A stretch of 64,000 bases of DNA from Luteimonas sp. MC1572. Its GTDB lineage: Bacteria; Pseudomonadota; Gammaproteobacteria; Xanthomonadales; Xanthomonadaceae. Each line of letters opens with the position of its first letter. Within the stretch, counting starts at the first letter, position 1. The notes beneath the pieces were generated by a model, which saw nothing but the letters and a program-made list of their open reading frames with translations, was not told the origin of the DNA and searched no databases. The translations under genes and the position numbers were made by a program. The stretch lies in assembly GCF_016615815.1 (NCBI RefSeq), contig NZ_CP067112.1, positions 682,001 through 746,000 on the forward strand, written 5' to 3'. Of the stretch, positions 11,218 to 23,297 are shown piece by piece.

Positions 11218-11661
11218 TCAGTTGCTGGAAATTCGCACGTCGCCGAAGTGCAGCAACTCGGCCACCGACATCGCCTGCGACATTTCCTGGGCGTTGCCCG
11301 CGCGCAGCGAGATGTGGGCAACCTGGTTGCGACCCAGCTCGACGATCGTTTCCCTGACTTCGACGCCGGCCGTGCTGGACAGCTCGCCCCGGTACCACCA
11401 GATCGACTGCCCGTCGATCACGGTCTCTTGCACGCGATCACCACGGCGTGGCTTGAACGGCGCCTCCGCGCTGAGCATCACCGCCAGCACCTGGCCACCG
11501 TCGCTGGCCCGGATGGCCTTGCAGAAGGTGTAACCGCTGCCCTCGAGCTTTTCCCAGGCCAGTCCGCTGTCGGCTGGCAGGGCCGGACAGCCCCCGCCGG
11601 ATTGCGCGTGCACGGCACCGGACATCAGCAGGCACGCCGAAGCCAGCAAGATCGTTTTCAT
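11218..11661 (-). CDS. Small exported protein of unknown function
   Basis: A 147-residue protein with a clear signal peptide (MKTILLASACLLMSGAVHA, cleavage about residue 19). The mature part has two cysteines (about 25 and 47) that could form a disulfide, and an acidic mixed alpha/beta C-terminus. I do not recognise a family. ATG 11661 follows a G-rich stretch (GGGGGACC). It sits downstream of the second pirin on the same strand with an 85-base gap, in which a small GTGAC-TTGC-GTCAC hairpin lies after the pirin stop. Confidence 0.7.
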   Translation of the reverse strand: MKTILLASACLLMSGAVHAQSGGGCPALPADSGLAWEKLEGSGYTFCKAIRASDGGQVLAVMLSAEAPFKPRRGDRVQETVIDGQSIWWYRGELSSTAGVEVRETIVELGRNQVAHISLRAGNAQEMSQAMSVAELLHFGDVRISSN

Positions 11662-11746
11662 GGTGGTCCCCCCCGGGCAGCGCAGGACAAGGCGCTGCAG
11701 CCTCTGGATACTCCCTTGGGGGGGACTTGTCATTCTGTGACTTGCG

Positions 11747-12610
11747 TCACCGTTCTGGCAGGGGGATGAACTCGTTGTCGCCCTCGATCTCGCCGAAGCG
11801 CCCTGCCAGCCAGTCGGCCTTGGCCTGTTCGATGCGTTCTCTTGACGAAGACACGAAGTTCCACCAGAGGTGCCGGCGGCCGTCGAGCGGCTCGCCACCC
11901 AGGAGCATCGCCTTCAGCGGCGTCTTTGCGCGCAGCACCGCGGCGCGGCCTGGATCGGGCACCACCAGGTGCCGTGCGGGTATGTCGACGCCGTCCAGCT
12001 GTGCGTCCCCTTCGAGGATGTAGAGCGCGCGCTCAGGCTGGTCGGCCGCGATGCGCAGCTCCGCATCCGGCGCGAGATCGATCGCGACGTTGAGGATCTC
12101 GCTGAACACATGCACCGGCGACACCTCTCCCCAGGCGCGGCCCGCGATCACCCGCAGCCGTGCGCCGGGCAGCGTGATCGTGGGCAGGCTGGCCGCCGAG
12201 TGGTGGTGGAAGGCCGGCGGCGCTTCCTCGTCCGACTTCGGCAGGGCCACCCAGGTCTGCATGCCGTGGATCGGGTGGGCGGCCTGGCGCACTGCCCGCG
12301 GCGTGCGCTCGGAATGCGCGATGCCGCGCCCCGCCGTCATCCAGTTGACGTCGCCGGGAAGGATGTCCTGGTTGAAGCCGAGCGTGTCGCGGTGGTTGAT
12401 GGCACCGGACCAGAGGTAGGTCACCGTGGCCAGCCCGATGTGCGGATGCGGGCGCACGTCGAGGCCGGTGCCGCGCTCGAACACGGCCGGGCCCATGTGG
12501 TCGGCGAACACGAACGGCCCGACGCTGCGCGCTTCGATCGTCGGAACGGCGCGCCGCACGGTGAATCCGCCACCAAGGTCGTGTTCGCGCGGACGGATGA
12601 CGAGGGTCAT
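11747..12610 (-). CDS. Pirin family protein (second paralogue)
   Basis: A 287-residue bicupin. The N-terminal cupin has FADHMGPAVF, RPHPHIGLATVTYLWSGAINHRD and GIAHSERTP, so the three His and the Glu for iron are all in place. ATG 12610 has GGAGG 6 bases upstream, which decides the start. It differs clearly from the other pirin at 9460, so the two are not a recent duplication. It is the fifth gene in the minus-strand run that starts at amgK. Confidence 0.9.
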   Translation of the reverse strand: MTLVIRPREHDLGGGFTVRRAVPTIEARSVGPFVFADHMGPAVFERGTGLDVRPHPHIGLATVTYLWSGAINHRDTLGFNQDILPGDVNWMTAGRGIAHSERTPRAVRQAAHPIHGMQTWVALPKSDEEAPPAFHHHSAASLPTITLPGARLRVIAGRAWGEVSPVHVFSEILNVAIDLAPDAELRIAADQPERALYILEGDAQLDGVDIPARHLVVPDPGRAAVLRAKTPLKAMLLGGEPLDGRRHLWWNFVSSSRERIEQAKADWLAGRFGEIEGDNEFIPLPER

Positions 12611-12698
12611 GCAGTGCCTCCATGGCAATCGACTGGTGCCAGCATCGCAGGTTGCCACGGCGCCGGCCGCCTCGCCGCTGCAACGCAGCGTACGCGCG

Positions 12699-13364
12699 TC
12701 AGCTTGGCGGGTGGCGCGCCACCAGTCGCTCCGCCAGCCGGGTGGGCTCGGGCTGCCGATGCGTGGTGGTGAAGCGCATCACCAGGTCGGCGGCCGACGC
12801 CATCGCCACCCGGTGCCCGGCGGAGACTACCAGTGGCGCGCTGCCGGGCTTGCTGCGCAGCAGCCAGCCGATCTGCGGACCGCGTACCTGGCTGCGCAGG
12901 GCGGTGTAGGCGCCGCGCGTCTCATGTGGCTCCGGACCGCCGCCGGCGACGATCGTGTCGGCCACGCCGATGCAGGGCAGGTCGGCGGTGACGCCAAAAC
13001 GCGTGGCGATGCCCGCGTGGTCCGGATGGGCGCCGCCGTGGCCATGGATGAATGCGAGATCGGGAGGGCGTGGCAGCGCCTTGAGCGCCGCAAGCAGGAC
13101 GGGCAGCGCGTCGAAGGACGCTCGGTCCGCACCTCCCGGCAACCCGAGGCTCACGACCTCGCCGGCCATGAGTTCCAGCGTGTCGGCGTCGAGCAGCACC
13201 GCGGCCCCGCGCACGGTGGCGCCATCGTCCTCGGCGCGGGCATGGAAGCCTGCGATGGTGCGCAGCGGCTTCGTGAAACGGTCGCGCAGCTCAAGCTCTC
13301 CGGCGGCCGCGGATGGCAGCGACGCCAGGTCCGGGGGATCCTCGTGGTCCGTGGGCATTGCCAT
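12699..13364 (-). CDS. Endonuclease V-like protein lacking the catalytic acidic residues
   Basis: A 221-residue protein that follows the endonuclease V (Nfi) fold throughout: RTIAGFHARAEDDGA, then SFDALPVLLAALKALPRPPDLAFIHGHGGAHPDHAGIAT, IGVADTIV, LLRSKPGSAPLVVSAGHRVAMASA and PEPTRLAERLVA. In active enzymes (remembered family motifs) the positions in AG.DV, SFRE.P and VDGHG supply Asp, Glu and Asp for metal binding; here they read His (AGFHA), Ala (SFDALP) and His (FIHGHG). The downstream His (GHRV) is kept. It is therefore probably not a normal inosine endonuclease. The ATG at 13364 is in TGATG with the upstream stop; ATG 13358 is an alternative. Confidence 0.8.
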   Translation of the reverse strand: MAMPTDHEDPPDLASLPSAAAGELELRDRFTKPLRTIAGFHARAEDDGATVRGAAVLLDADTLELMAGEVVSLGLPGGADRASFDALPVLLAALKALPRPPDLAFIHGHGGAHPDHAGIATRFGVTADLPCIGVADTIVAGGGPEPHETRGAYTALRSQVRGPQIGWLLRSKPGSAPLVVSAGHRVAMASAADLVMRFTTTHRQPEPTRLAERLVARHPPS

Positions 13365-13924
13365 CAGAACGCGCCGATGCGCAGGTGCGGCCGCCCGTCG
13401 GCGTCGTGGTCGATGTCGTAGCGGCCGCCGTAGATGGTGTCGTCGATGGGATCGACGTGGCAGTCGCACAGTGCGGCGACGATGCCGGGAACGGTGTTGC
13501 TGTGTCCGACCACCAGCACCGTGCCGTGGCTGTGCGCGTCGCGCAGCATCGCCGCCAGGTCGGCGGCGGGCATCGCGGCGTCGTACTCGTGCAGTTGGAG
13601 CCCGTGCGCCGTCGCCGCGGCGAGTCCGGTCTGGCGCGTGCGCGCGAATGCGCTGGTCCAGGCCGCCACCAGCGGTACGTCGCGCAGCTGCGCCGCCAGG
13701 GCATCGGCCCGGGCCTTGCCAATGGCGGAGAGGTCCGGGTCGCGCGAGTCATCCACCTTTTCCGCGTGGCGCACCACGATGAAGGCAAGCGGCGCGGCCG
13801 CGCCTGCAGCGGTATCGACGACATCGGTACCCGCGCAGGCGGCCAGCAGGCACGCCGTCGCGACGAATGCCAAGGCCATGGCCGCGCCGCGAGCGCGCGG
13901 CGCAGGAGAAGGGGGCAGCTGCAT
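13364..13924 (-). CDS. Histidine phosphatase family lipoprotein
   Basis: A 186-residue protein with a lipoprotein signal (lipobox LAAC near residue 30) and a small histidine-phosphatase domain. VRHAEKVD is the phospho-accepting RH motif, SAFARTRQT the second Arg block and LVVGHSNTVPGI the catalytic His. The acceptor is an envelope phosphoester of unknown identity. The stop shares a base with the next start (TGATG), so it is coupled to the endonuclease V-like gene. Confidence 0.85.
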   Translation of the reverse strand: MQLPPSPAPRARGAAMALAFVATACLLAACAGTDVVDTAAGAAAPLAFIVVRHAEKVDDSRDPDLSAIGKARADALAAQLRDVPLVAAWTSAFARTRQTGLAAATAHGLQLHEYDAAMPAADLAAMLRDAHSHGTVLVVGHSNTVPGIVAALCDCHVDPIDDTIYGGRYDIDHDADGRPHLRIGAF

Positions 13925-14022
13925 GGGGGCGGAGACCTGCGGAAGACGCCGGCAGCATACGCGTCGCAGCCTGCGCGAGCGCACTCGCCACGCCGGGCCC
14001 GATCCGGCGTGGAAATGCTCCG

Positions 14023-15781
<1,759 letters not shown>

Positions 15782-15864
15782 GCGGGCTCGGGGAGGTCCA
15801 GGGCGGCGGGGCCCACAGGGTAAACTCCGCGCTTCCAGTCCGACAGCATGCGAATCGAGGCGAG

Positions 15865-17268
15865 ATGACCCAGCTGCAACCCGTGCTCCTGTCCGGTGGT
15901 TCCGGGACGCGACTCTGGCCGCTGTCGCGCGAGGCCTATCCCAAGCAGTTCCTGGCCCTGGCCGGCGAGCACACCATGCTGCAGGACACCTGGCTGCGGG
16001 TCGCGCCGCTCGCCAGCCGCGCGCCGATCGTGGTCGCCAACGAGGAGCACCGCTTCCTGGCCGGCGAACAGCTGCGCCTGGTCGGCATGGCCGAGGCCGC
16101 GATCATGCTCGAGCCCATCGGGCGCAACACCGCGCCGGCGATCGCCGCCGCCGCGCTGCAGGCGAGCGAAGGCGGCGACGATCCGCTGCTCCTCGTGCTG
16201 CCTTCCGATCATGTGGTGCGCGATGCGGAGGCGTTCCGCGCCGCGGTGCAGGCCGCCATGCCGGCCGCCGAAGCCGGCGCGCTGGTCACCTTCGGCATCG
16301 TGCCCGAGGCACCGGAAACCGGGTTCGGCTACATCCAGGCCGAGGCCGGCGACGGCGTGCGCCAGGTGCGGCGCTTCGTCGAGAAACCCGACGCCGCCAC
16401 CGCGCAGCAGTACCTGGACGCGGGCGGCTACTACTGGAACAGCGGCATGTTCCTGTTCCGCGCCTCGCGTTACCTGGAGGAACTGGGCCGTTTCCGCCCC
16501 GACATCCTCGCGGCCGTGCGCAAGGCGTTTGCCGGCGCCGCCCGTGACGGCGATTTCGTGCGCCTCGACAGGGAGGCGTTCGCGGCGAGTCCGTCGGATT
16601 CGATCGACTACGCGGTGTTCGAGAACACCGACCGCGCGATGGTGCTGCCGGTCGACATCGGCTGGAACGATGTCGGCTCGTGGTCGGCGCTGTGGCAGGT
16701 GAGCGAGCAGGATGCCGAAGGCAACGCCCACCATGGCGACGTCATCGCCGTCGACAGCCGCAACAGCTATGCCTATGCGCGGCGGCTGGTGGCGCTGGTC
16801 GGCGTGGATGACCTGGTGGTGGTGGAGACCGACGACGCGGTGTTGGTGGCGCACAAGGACCGCGTGCAACAGGTCAAGGACGTGGTGGCCCTGCTCAAGG
16901 CGGAGCAGCGCAGCCACGCCGTGCTGCACCGCGAGGTGCACCGCCCATGGGGCAGCTACGACTCGATCGACCAGGACGCCGGTTTCCAGGTCAAGCGCAT
17001 CAAGGTCAAGCCGGGCGGACGTCTGTCGCTGCAGTCGCATACGCGCCGCGCCGAGCACTGGATCGTGGTGCGCGGCACCGCGCGCGTGACCCGCGACAAC
17101 GACGTGTTCGAACTGCACGCCAACCAGTCGACGTACATCCCGCTCGGTGCGAAGCACCGCCTCGAGAACCCGGGCACCGAGATGCTCGAGCTGATCGAAG
17201 TGCAGTCCGGCGACTACCTGGGCGAGGACGACATCGTCCGCTACGAGGATGTCTACGGGCGCTCATGA
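15865..17268 (+). CDS. xanB: Mannose-1-phosphate guanylyltransferase / mannose-6-phosphate isomerase
   Basis: A 467-residue bifunctional type II enzyme (XanB/AlgA/ManC family) that converts fructose-6-phosphate to mannose-6-phosphate and mannose-1-phosphate to GDP-mannose. The N-terminal pyrophosphorylase has [22 protein letters not shown] (signature, residues 9-30) and FVEKPD; the C-terminal cupin isomerase has [10 protein letters not shown] and [17 protein letters not shown] with its zinc His residues. A TAAACT -10-like hexamer lies at 15821-15826. The stop overlaps the cysD start (ATGA, 17265-17268). Confidence 0.94.
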   Translation: MTQLQPVLLSGGSGTRLWPLSREAYPKQFLALAGEHTMLQDTWLRVAPLASRAPIVVANEEHRFLAGEQLRLVGMAEAAIMLEPIGRNTAPAIAAAALQASEGGDDPLLLVLPSDHVVRDAEAFRAAVQAAMPAAEAGALVTFGIVPEAPETGFGYIQAEAGDGVRQVRRFVEKPDAATAQQYLDAGGYYWNSGMFLFRASRYLEELGRFRPDILAAVRKAFAGAARDGDFVRLDREAFAASPSDSIDYAVFENTDRAMVLPVDIGWNDVGSWSALWQVSEQDAEGNAHHGDVIAVDSRNSYAYARRLVALVGVDDLVVVETDDAVLVAHKDRVQQVKDVVALLKAEQRSHAVLHREVHRPWGSYDSIDQDAGFQVKRIKVKPGGRLSLQSHTRRAEHWIVVRGTARVTRDNDVFELHANQSTYIPLGAKHRLENPGTEMLELIEVQSGDYLGEDDIVRYEDVYGRS

Positions 17269-18176
17269 GCACGGCAAGCCAAGACCGCGACCTCGACCGC
17301 CTCGAGGCGGAGAGCCTGCACATCCTCCGCGAGGTTGCGGCCCAGTGCCGCAACCCGGTGATGATGTATTCGATCGGCAAGGACAGCTCGGTGCTGCTGC
17401 ACCTGCTGCTGAAGGCGTTCGCGCCGGCGCGGCCGTCGATCCCGCTGCTGCACGTGGACACCACGTGGAAGTTCCGCGAGATGATCGCGTTCCGCGACCG
17501 GCGCGCGGCCGAGACCGGCGTCGAGCTGCGCGTGCACGTGAACCCCGACGGCCTGCGCGAGGGCATCGGCCCGCAGAGCCATGGCGCCAGCCGCCACACC
17601 GAGGTGATGAAGACCCTCGCGCTCAAGCAGGCGCTGGCCGCCGGCGGCTATGACGCCGCGATCGGCGGCGCGCGGCGCGACGAGGAGAAGTCGCGCGCCA
17701 AGGAGCGCGTGTTCTCGTTCCGCGACGCCAACCAGCGCTGGGATCCGCGCCGCCAGCGCCCGGAGTTGTGGGACCTGTACAACGCCCGCGTCGGCCCGGG
17801 CGAGAGCATGCGGGTGTTCCCGCTGTCCAACTGGACCGAACTCGATGTGTGGCGCTACATCCGCCGCGAGGCGATCCCGGTGGTATCGCTGTACTTCGCC
17901 GCCGAGCGTCCGATCGTCGAGCGCGATGGCGCGCTGCTGATGGTCGACGACGAACGCTTCGCGCTGGCACCCGGCGAGCACGCGGTGTTGCGCCGCGTGC
18001 GCTTCCGCACGCTTGGTTGCTATCCGCTGACCGGCGCGGTGGAATCCGACGCCGGTGACCTGGACGCGATCATCGCCGAGATGGAGGCGGGCACGCAGTC
18101 CGAGCGGGCCGGGCGACTGATCGACCACGCCGACGGGGATTCGATGGAAAAGAAGAAGCGCGAGGGCTATTTCTGA
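17265..18176 (+). CDS. cysD: Sulfate adenylyltransferase subunit 2
   Basis: A 303-residue PP-loop ATP sulfurylase subunit that makes adenosine 5'-phosphosulfate from sulfate and ATP together with CysN. The PP-loop is [14 protein letters not shown] (35-48); [21 protein letters not shown] (about 137-157) and [15 protein letters not shown] are family blocks; the C-terminus KKKREGYF is typical. It overlaps xanB by 4 bases upstream and cysNC by 1 base (TGATG) downstream. The Xanthomonas oryzae homologue is known as RaxP. Confidence 0.96.
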   Translation: MSTASQDRDLDRLEAESLHILREVAAQCRNPVMMYSIGKDSSVLLHLLLKAFAPARPSIPLLHVDTTWKFREMIAFRDRRAAETGVELRVHVNPDGLREGIGPQSHGASRHTEVMKTLALKQALAAGGYDAAIGGARRDEEKSRAKERVFSFRDANQRWDPRRQRPELWDLYNARVGPGESMRVFPLSNWTELDVWRYIRREAIPVVSLYFAAERPIVERDGALLMVDDERFALAPGEHAVLRRVRFRTLGCYPLTGAVESDAGDLDAIIAEMEAGTQSERAGRLIDHADGDSMEKKKREGYF

Positions 18177-20005
18177 TGGCGCATGACGTCCTGCGCATCG
18201 TCGCCTGCGGCAGCGTCGACGACGGCAAGAGCACGCTCATCGGACGCCTGCTGGCTGAAGCGGGCCGCGTGCCCGACGACGAACGCGCCGCGCTTGCACG
18301 CGCCAGCGCGACCCACGGCACTCGCGGCGACGACATCGACTACGCGCTGCTGCTCGACGGACTGGACGCCGAGCGCGAGCAGGGCATCACCATCGATGTC
18401 GCCTGGCGGCACCTTGAGACCGCGCGTCGCCGCTTCCTGATCGCCGACTGCCCGGGCCACGTGCAGTACACGCGCAACATGGCCACCGGCGCCTCGCGCG
18501 CGGACCTCGCCATCGTGCTGGTGGATGCCACCCGCGGGCTGCTGCCGCAGACCCTGCGCCACACCGCGATCGCGGCGCTGTTCGGCATCCGCCATGTGTT
18601 GCTGGCGGTCAACAAGATGGACCGCGTCGGCCACGACCGCGCGGTGTTCGAGGCGATCGCCGCCGCGTACCGCGCGCATGCGGCGAAGCTCGGGATCACC
18701 GGCGTCACCGCGATCCCGCTGGCCGCCGCGAGCGGCGAGAACGTCGCCACGCCAGCGGCCAGCATGCCGTGGTACGACGGCCCCACGGTGCTCGAGCACC
18801 TGCACAACGTCGACGTGCCGCAGCGCGGCGCGCAGCTGCCGGCAAGGCTCCCCGTGCAGGTGGTGCTGCGCGGTCACGGTGGCGAACGCTGGCTCGCCGG
18901 CACGCTGGCGTCCGGCACGCTGCGGGTCGGTGACGCGCTGAGCGTCCAGCCCGCGGGCGTTGCGGCGACGGTGGCGGCGCTGCATCGCGCCGGCGTCGCG
19001 GCGACCGTCGCCCATGCCGGCGACGCCATCTCCGTGCGCCTGGCCGAGGATGTCGACGCCGCGCGTGGCGACGTGCTCAGCGCGGCGGCGGTGCCACTCG
19101 CGGTCAGCGACCAGTTCGGCGCCGACCTGCTGTGGTTCGACACGGCGCCGCTGCTGCCCGGCCGCCGCTATCTGATCAAGCTGGGCACCCGCGTGCTCGG
19201 CGCCCGCATCGGCGAGATCCGGCACCTGTCGGATCCGGAGTCGCTGCAGCCGCTGGCCGCCAAGCGCCTGCAGGCCAACGACATCGGCGAGGTGACTCTG
19301 TCGCTGGACGCGATGGCCGCCTTCGCGCCCTACGCCGAGGAGCCGGTGCTCGGCGCATTCGTGCTGGCCGACCCGCTCACAAACGCCACGGTCGGTGCCG
19401 GCATGATCCGCCATGGCCTGCGCCGCGCCGACAACATCCACTGGCAGCTGCTGGACGTGGACCGTGACGCGCGCGCCGCACTCAAGGGCCAGCATCCGCG
19501 CTGCGTGTGGTTCACAGGACTGTCTGGCGCCGGCAAGTCGACCATCGCCAACCTGGTCGAGCGCGGCCTGCTGGCGCGCGGCTGCCACACCTACCTGCTC
19601 GATGGCGACAACGTGCGCCATGGTCTCAACCGCAACCTCGGCTTCACCGACGAGGATCGAGTGGAGAACCTGCGCCGCGTGGCACACGTGGCCAAGCTGA
19701 TGACCGATGCCGGCCTGATCGTGCTGGTGAGCTTCATCTCGCCGTTCCGCTCCGAGCGCCGCTCGGCGCGCGAGCTGTTCGCCGAAGGCGAGTTCATCGA
19801 GGTGTTCGTGGACACGCCGATGGCCGAAGCCGAGCGTCGCGACGTCAAGGGCCTGTATGCCAAGGCGCGCCGCGGCGAGCTGCCGCACTTCACCGGCATC
19901 GACTCCGCCTACGAGCCGCCGGAGCACGCGGAGCTGGTGCTCGACACCATGGCCGAACCGCCCGAGCGCCTGGCCGAGCGGGTGATCGCGATGCTGCTGG
20001 ACTGA
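18176..20005 (+). CDS. cysNC: Bifunctional sulfate adenylyltransferase subunit 1 / adenylylsulfate kinase
   Basis: A 609-residue fusion. The N-terminal CysN GTPase has GSVDDGKST (12-20), the effector [23 protein letters not shown] and NKMD; it drives ATP sulfurylation. The C-terminal APS kinase begins after about residue 430 with P-loop GLSGAGKST (448-456), then [15 protein letters not shown] and the FISPFR segment, and makes PAPS. The product serves cysteine synthesis and any sulfotransferase; the Xanthomonas oryzae homologue is RaxQ. TGATG coupling with cysD; terminator directly downstream. Confidence 0.96.
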   Translation: MAHDVLRIVACGSVDDGKSTLIGRLLAEAGRVPDDERAALARASATHGTRGDDIDYALLLDGLDAEREQGITIDVAWRHLETARRRFLIADCPGHVQYTRNMATGASRADLAIVLVDATRGLLPQTLRHTAIAALFGIRHVLLAVNKMDRVGHDRAVFEAIAAAYRAHAAKLGITGVTAIPLAAASGENVATPAASMPWYDGPTVLEHLHNVDVPQRGAQLPARLPVQVVLRGHGGERWLAGTLASGTLRVGDALSVQPAGVAATVAALHRAGVAATVAHAGDAISVRLAEDVDAARGDVLSAAAVPLAVSDQFGADLLWFDTAPLLPGRRYLIKLGTRVLGARIGEIRHLSDPESLQPLAAKRLQANDIGEVTLSLDAMAAFAPYAEEPVLGAFVLADPLTNATVGAGMIRHGLRRADNIHWQLLDVDRDARAALKGQHPRCVWFTGLSGAGKSTIANLVERGLLARGCHTYLLDGDNVRHGLNRNLGFTDEDRVENLRRVAHVAKLMTDAGLIVLVSFISPFRSERRSARELFAEGEFIEVFVDTPMAEAERRDVKGLYAKARRGELPHFTGIDSAYEPPEHAELVLDTMAEPPERLAERVIAMLLD

Positions 20006-20007
20006 CA

Positions 20008-20040
20008 TGAAAAAAGCCGGGCATGTGCCCGGCTTTCTTC
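20008..20040 (+). terminator. Intrinsic terminator after cysNC
   Basis: An 8-bp perfect stem (GCCGGGCA at 20016-20023 and TGCCCGGC at 20026-20033) preceded by six A and followed by TTTCTTCTT. The A run gives it some activity in the other direction too, for the convergent glsB-type gene. Confidence 0.85.
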
Positions 20041-20061
20041 TTCATGCCTGGGTGCGTGGCG

Positions 20062-20340
20062 TCAGCGCCTGCGGCGCCTGCCGTTGATGAATTCCGCGAT
20101 GAACAGCAGCACCACCGCGCCGATCAGCGACGCGATGAAGCCGACCTTCTCGCCTTCGCCGTACCAGCCCAGCATGCGGCCGACCCAGCCGGCGAGCAGC
20201 GCGCCGACGATGCCCAGCACGATGGTCAGGATGATGCCGATGTTCTGCTTGCCGGGCTTGATCAGGCGCGCGAGCACGCCAACGACCAGTCCGACGAGGA
20301 TGATCCAAAGCCAGCTGTCGCCGCCGAATACACCTTCCAT
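20062..20340 (-). CDS. GlsB/YeaQ/YmgE-family small membrane protein
   Basis: A 92-residue, three-helix inner-membrane protein of the transglycosylase-associated (YeaQ/GlsB) family, often linked to stress response, function unknown. It has WLWIILVGLVVGVLARLIKPG, then IGIILTIVLGIVGALLAGWVG and a last helix FIASLIGAVVLLFIAEFING, ending in an Arg cluster. ATG 20340 follows AAAGGGGAGCTC. Confidence 0.88.
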   Translation of the reverse strand: MEGVFGGDSWLWIILVGLVVGVLARLIKPGKQNIGIILTIVLGIVGALLAGWVGRMLGWYGEGEKVGFIASLIGAVVLLFIAEFINGRRRRR

Positions 20341-20428
20341 GAGCTCCCCTTTACCTGGTGGATGAATGGCGAGCTTGGCAGGGCCGGCGGCGGTGCGCCA
20401 GCCCCGCCATGCGGGTGTCGTCCTGCCC

Positions 20429-21937
<1,509 letters not shown>

Positions 21938-22133
21938 TTCGGGCCTTGCGGTGGAAAACCACGATTCTACTCCCGCGCGCCGGGTGGGACTTTCCGCACG
22001 CCACGGCGGGAGGCCGCCCCGCAGCCGCGCGTGCCTCCGGGCGATGGGAACGCACGTCCGCGGCCCCCGACACTGCGGCTGCCGGTGCCAGGAAGGCCCG
22101 GCGGAACGGATTCCAACACCCAAGGAGAACGCC

Positions 22134-22502
22134 ATGATCCTGCTGAAAAACGTGCTTGCCCCGGTCCTGCTGTCGCTGCTGCTGGCCGGCGGCGCCTTCG
22201 CAAGCGACAAGGTGAACATCAACACCGCCGACGCCGCCACCATCGAACGCGTGCTGGTCAACATCGGCATGGCCAAGGCCGAGGCCATCGTCGCCCACCG
22301 CAAGGCGCACGGCGCGTTCAAGAGCGCCGACGAGCTCGCCAACGTCAAGGGCGTGGGCCTGAAGACCATCGAGAAGAACCGCGACCGCATCGTGGTGGGT
22401 GGCGGCGCCGCAGCCAAGCCGGCCGCCACGGCCGCCTCGGCCGCCAAGCCTGCAGCTGCAGCCAGGCCCGTCGCAGCCAAGCCGGCGGCCGCGCAGCGCT
22501 GA
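22134..22502 (+). CDS. Exported ComEA-like helix-hairpin-helix protein
   Basis: A 122-residue protein with signal peptide (LLSLLLAGGAFA, cleavage about residue 24) and one ComEA-type double helix-hairpin-helix domain (KVNINTADAATIERVL to GVGLKTIEKNRDRIVV, about 26-87). Such proteins bind DNA in the periplasm, in competent species during uptake. The tail after residue 90 is a low-complexity Ala/Lys/Pro stretch (KPAA, RPVAAKPAAAQR) that may also contact DNA or the wall. AAGGAG precedes ATG 22134. No other competence gene is nearby. Confidence 0.88.
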   Translation: MILLKNVLAPVLLSLLLAGGAFASDKVNINTADAATIERVLVNIGMAKAEAIVAHRKAHGAFKSADELANVKGVGLKTIEKNRDRIVVGGGAAAKPAATAASAAKPAAAARPVAAKPAAAQR

Positions 22503-22655
22503 TCGGCGCGGCAAGCACTGCCCGCATCGCAGGGACGCGATGTGGCGGCGGCGGGGCACGCGTCACCCCGCCGGCAGGCGCGCTGCCTGCACGCGGTTCC
22601 GCCACCCGGCCGCAGGGACGCGCGCCGGGCGGCGGCCAGTGGCGGGCGCGGCGAT

Positions 22656-22661
22656 TACACT
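22656..22661 (+). promoter_or_regulatory. Possible -10 element (TACACT) giving a leaderless hutD-like mRNA
   Basis: TACACT ends 6 bases before the ATG at 22668, so initiation at the usual distance would place the 5' end at the start codon. No ribosome-binding site is visible in the G/C-rich bases upstream. No good -35 is seen. Confidence 0.3.
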
Positions 22662-22667
22662 GCGCCC

Positions 22668-23297
22668 ATGCAGCCCCCAGCAGCGCACGCGCGGCATCTC
22701 CCCGCCAACGAGTACCGCCGTGTGCGCTGGCACAACGGCGCAGGCTGGACGCGCGAGATCCACGCCACGGGGCGCGGTGGCGGCGAGGCATCCGAAGCAT
22801 GGGACTGGCGGCTGTCGATCGCCGAGATCGCGGCCGACGGCGATTACTCGGTGTTTCCCGGCGTCGAGCGCGAGCAGGTGCTGCTGTCCGGCGACGGCCT
22901 GCAGCTGGCGTTCGACGGCAGCGACCCGGGTCCGCATGTGCTGTTGCCGCCGCATGGTCGCCTGCGCTTTTCCGGTGGGCGGTTGGCGCACTGCAGGTTG
23001 TTGGGCACGCGTGCCGAAGTCTTCAACCTGATGTGGCGCCCGCAGGCGGTGAGCGCGCAGCTGTGGCATCGGCCGCTGGTGGGCCCGATGGTGGTGTTCG
23101 TCGATCCCGGCAGCTGCTGGGTGGTCTACCTGATTGCCGGCCAGGCCACGGTGTCGGGCAGCGTGGGGGCGCCGCTGCGGCTGTCGATGGGCGACACGGT
23201 CTTGCTTGGCGCCGGCGCGCAGCGCGGCCGGCATGTGCTGGACGGTGGCGGCGAGGTGCTGCTGGTGCGGTTCGAGCCGCCAGCCGACGCTCAGTAG
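22668..23297 (+). CDS. HutD/Ves family cupin protein
   Basis: A 209-residue bicupin of the HutD/Ves family: YRRVRWHNGAGWTREIH, then WDWRLSIAEIAADGDYSVFPGVEREQVLLSGDGLQL, and a second half-barrel with VFVDPG and LSMGDTVLLG. HutD proteins are linked to histidine degradation in some species, but no hut gene lies here, so the role is open. Its last codons overlap the 3' end of the convergent reductase gene by 7 bases (23291-23297). Confidence 0.82.
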   Translation: MQPPAAHARHLPANEYRRVRWHNGAGWTREIHATGRGGGEASEAWDWRLSIAEIAADGDYSVFPGVEREQVLLSGDGLQLAFDGSDPGPHVLLPPHGRLRFSGGRLAHCRLLGTRAEVFNLMWRPQAVSAQLWHRPLVGPMVVFVDPGSCWVVYLIAGQATVSGSVGAPLRLSMGDTVLLGAGAQRGRHVLDGGGEVLLVRFEPPADAQ

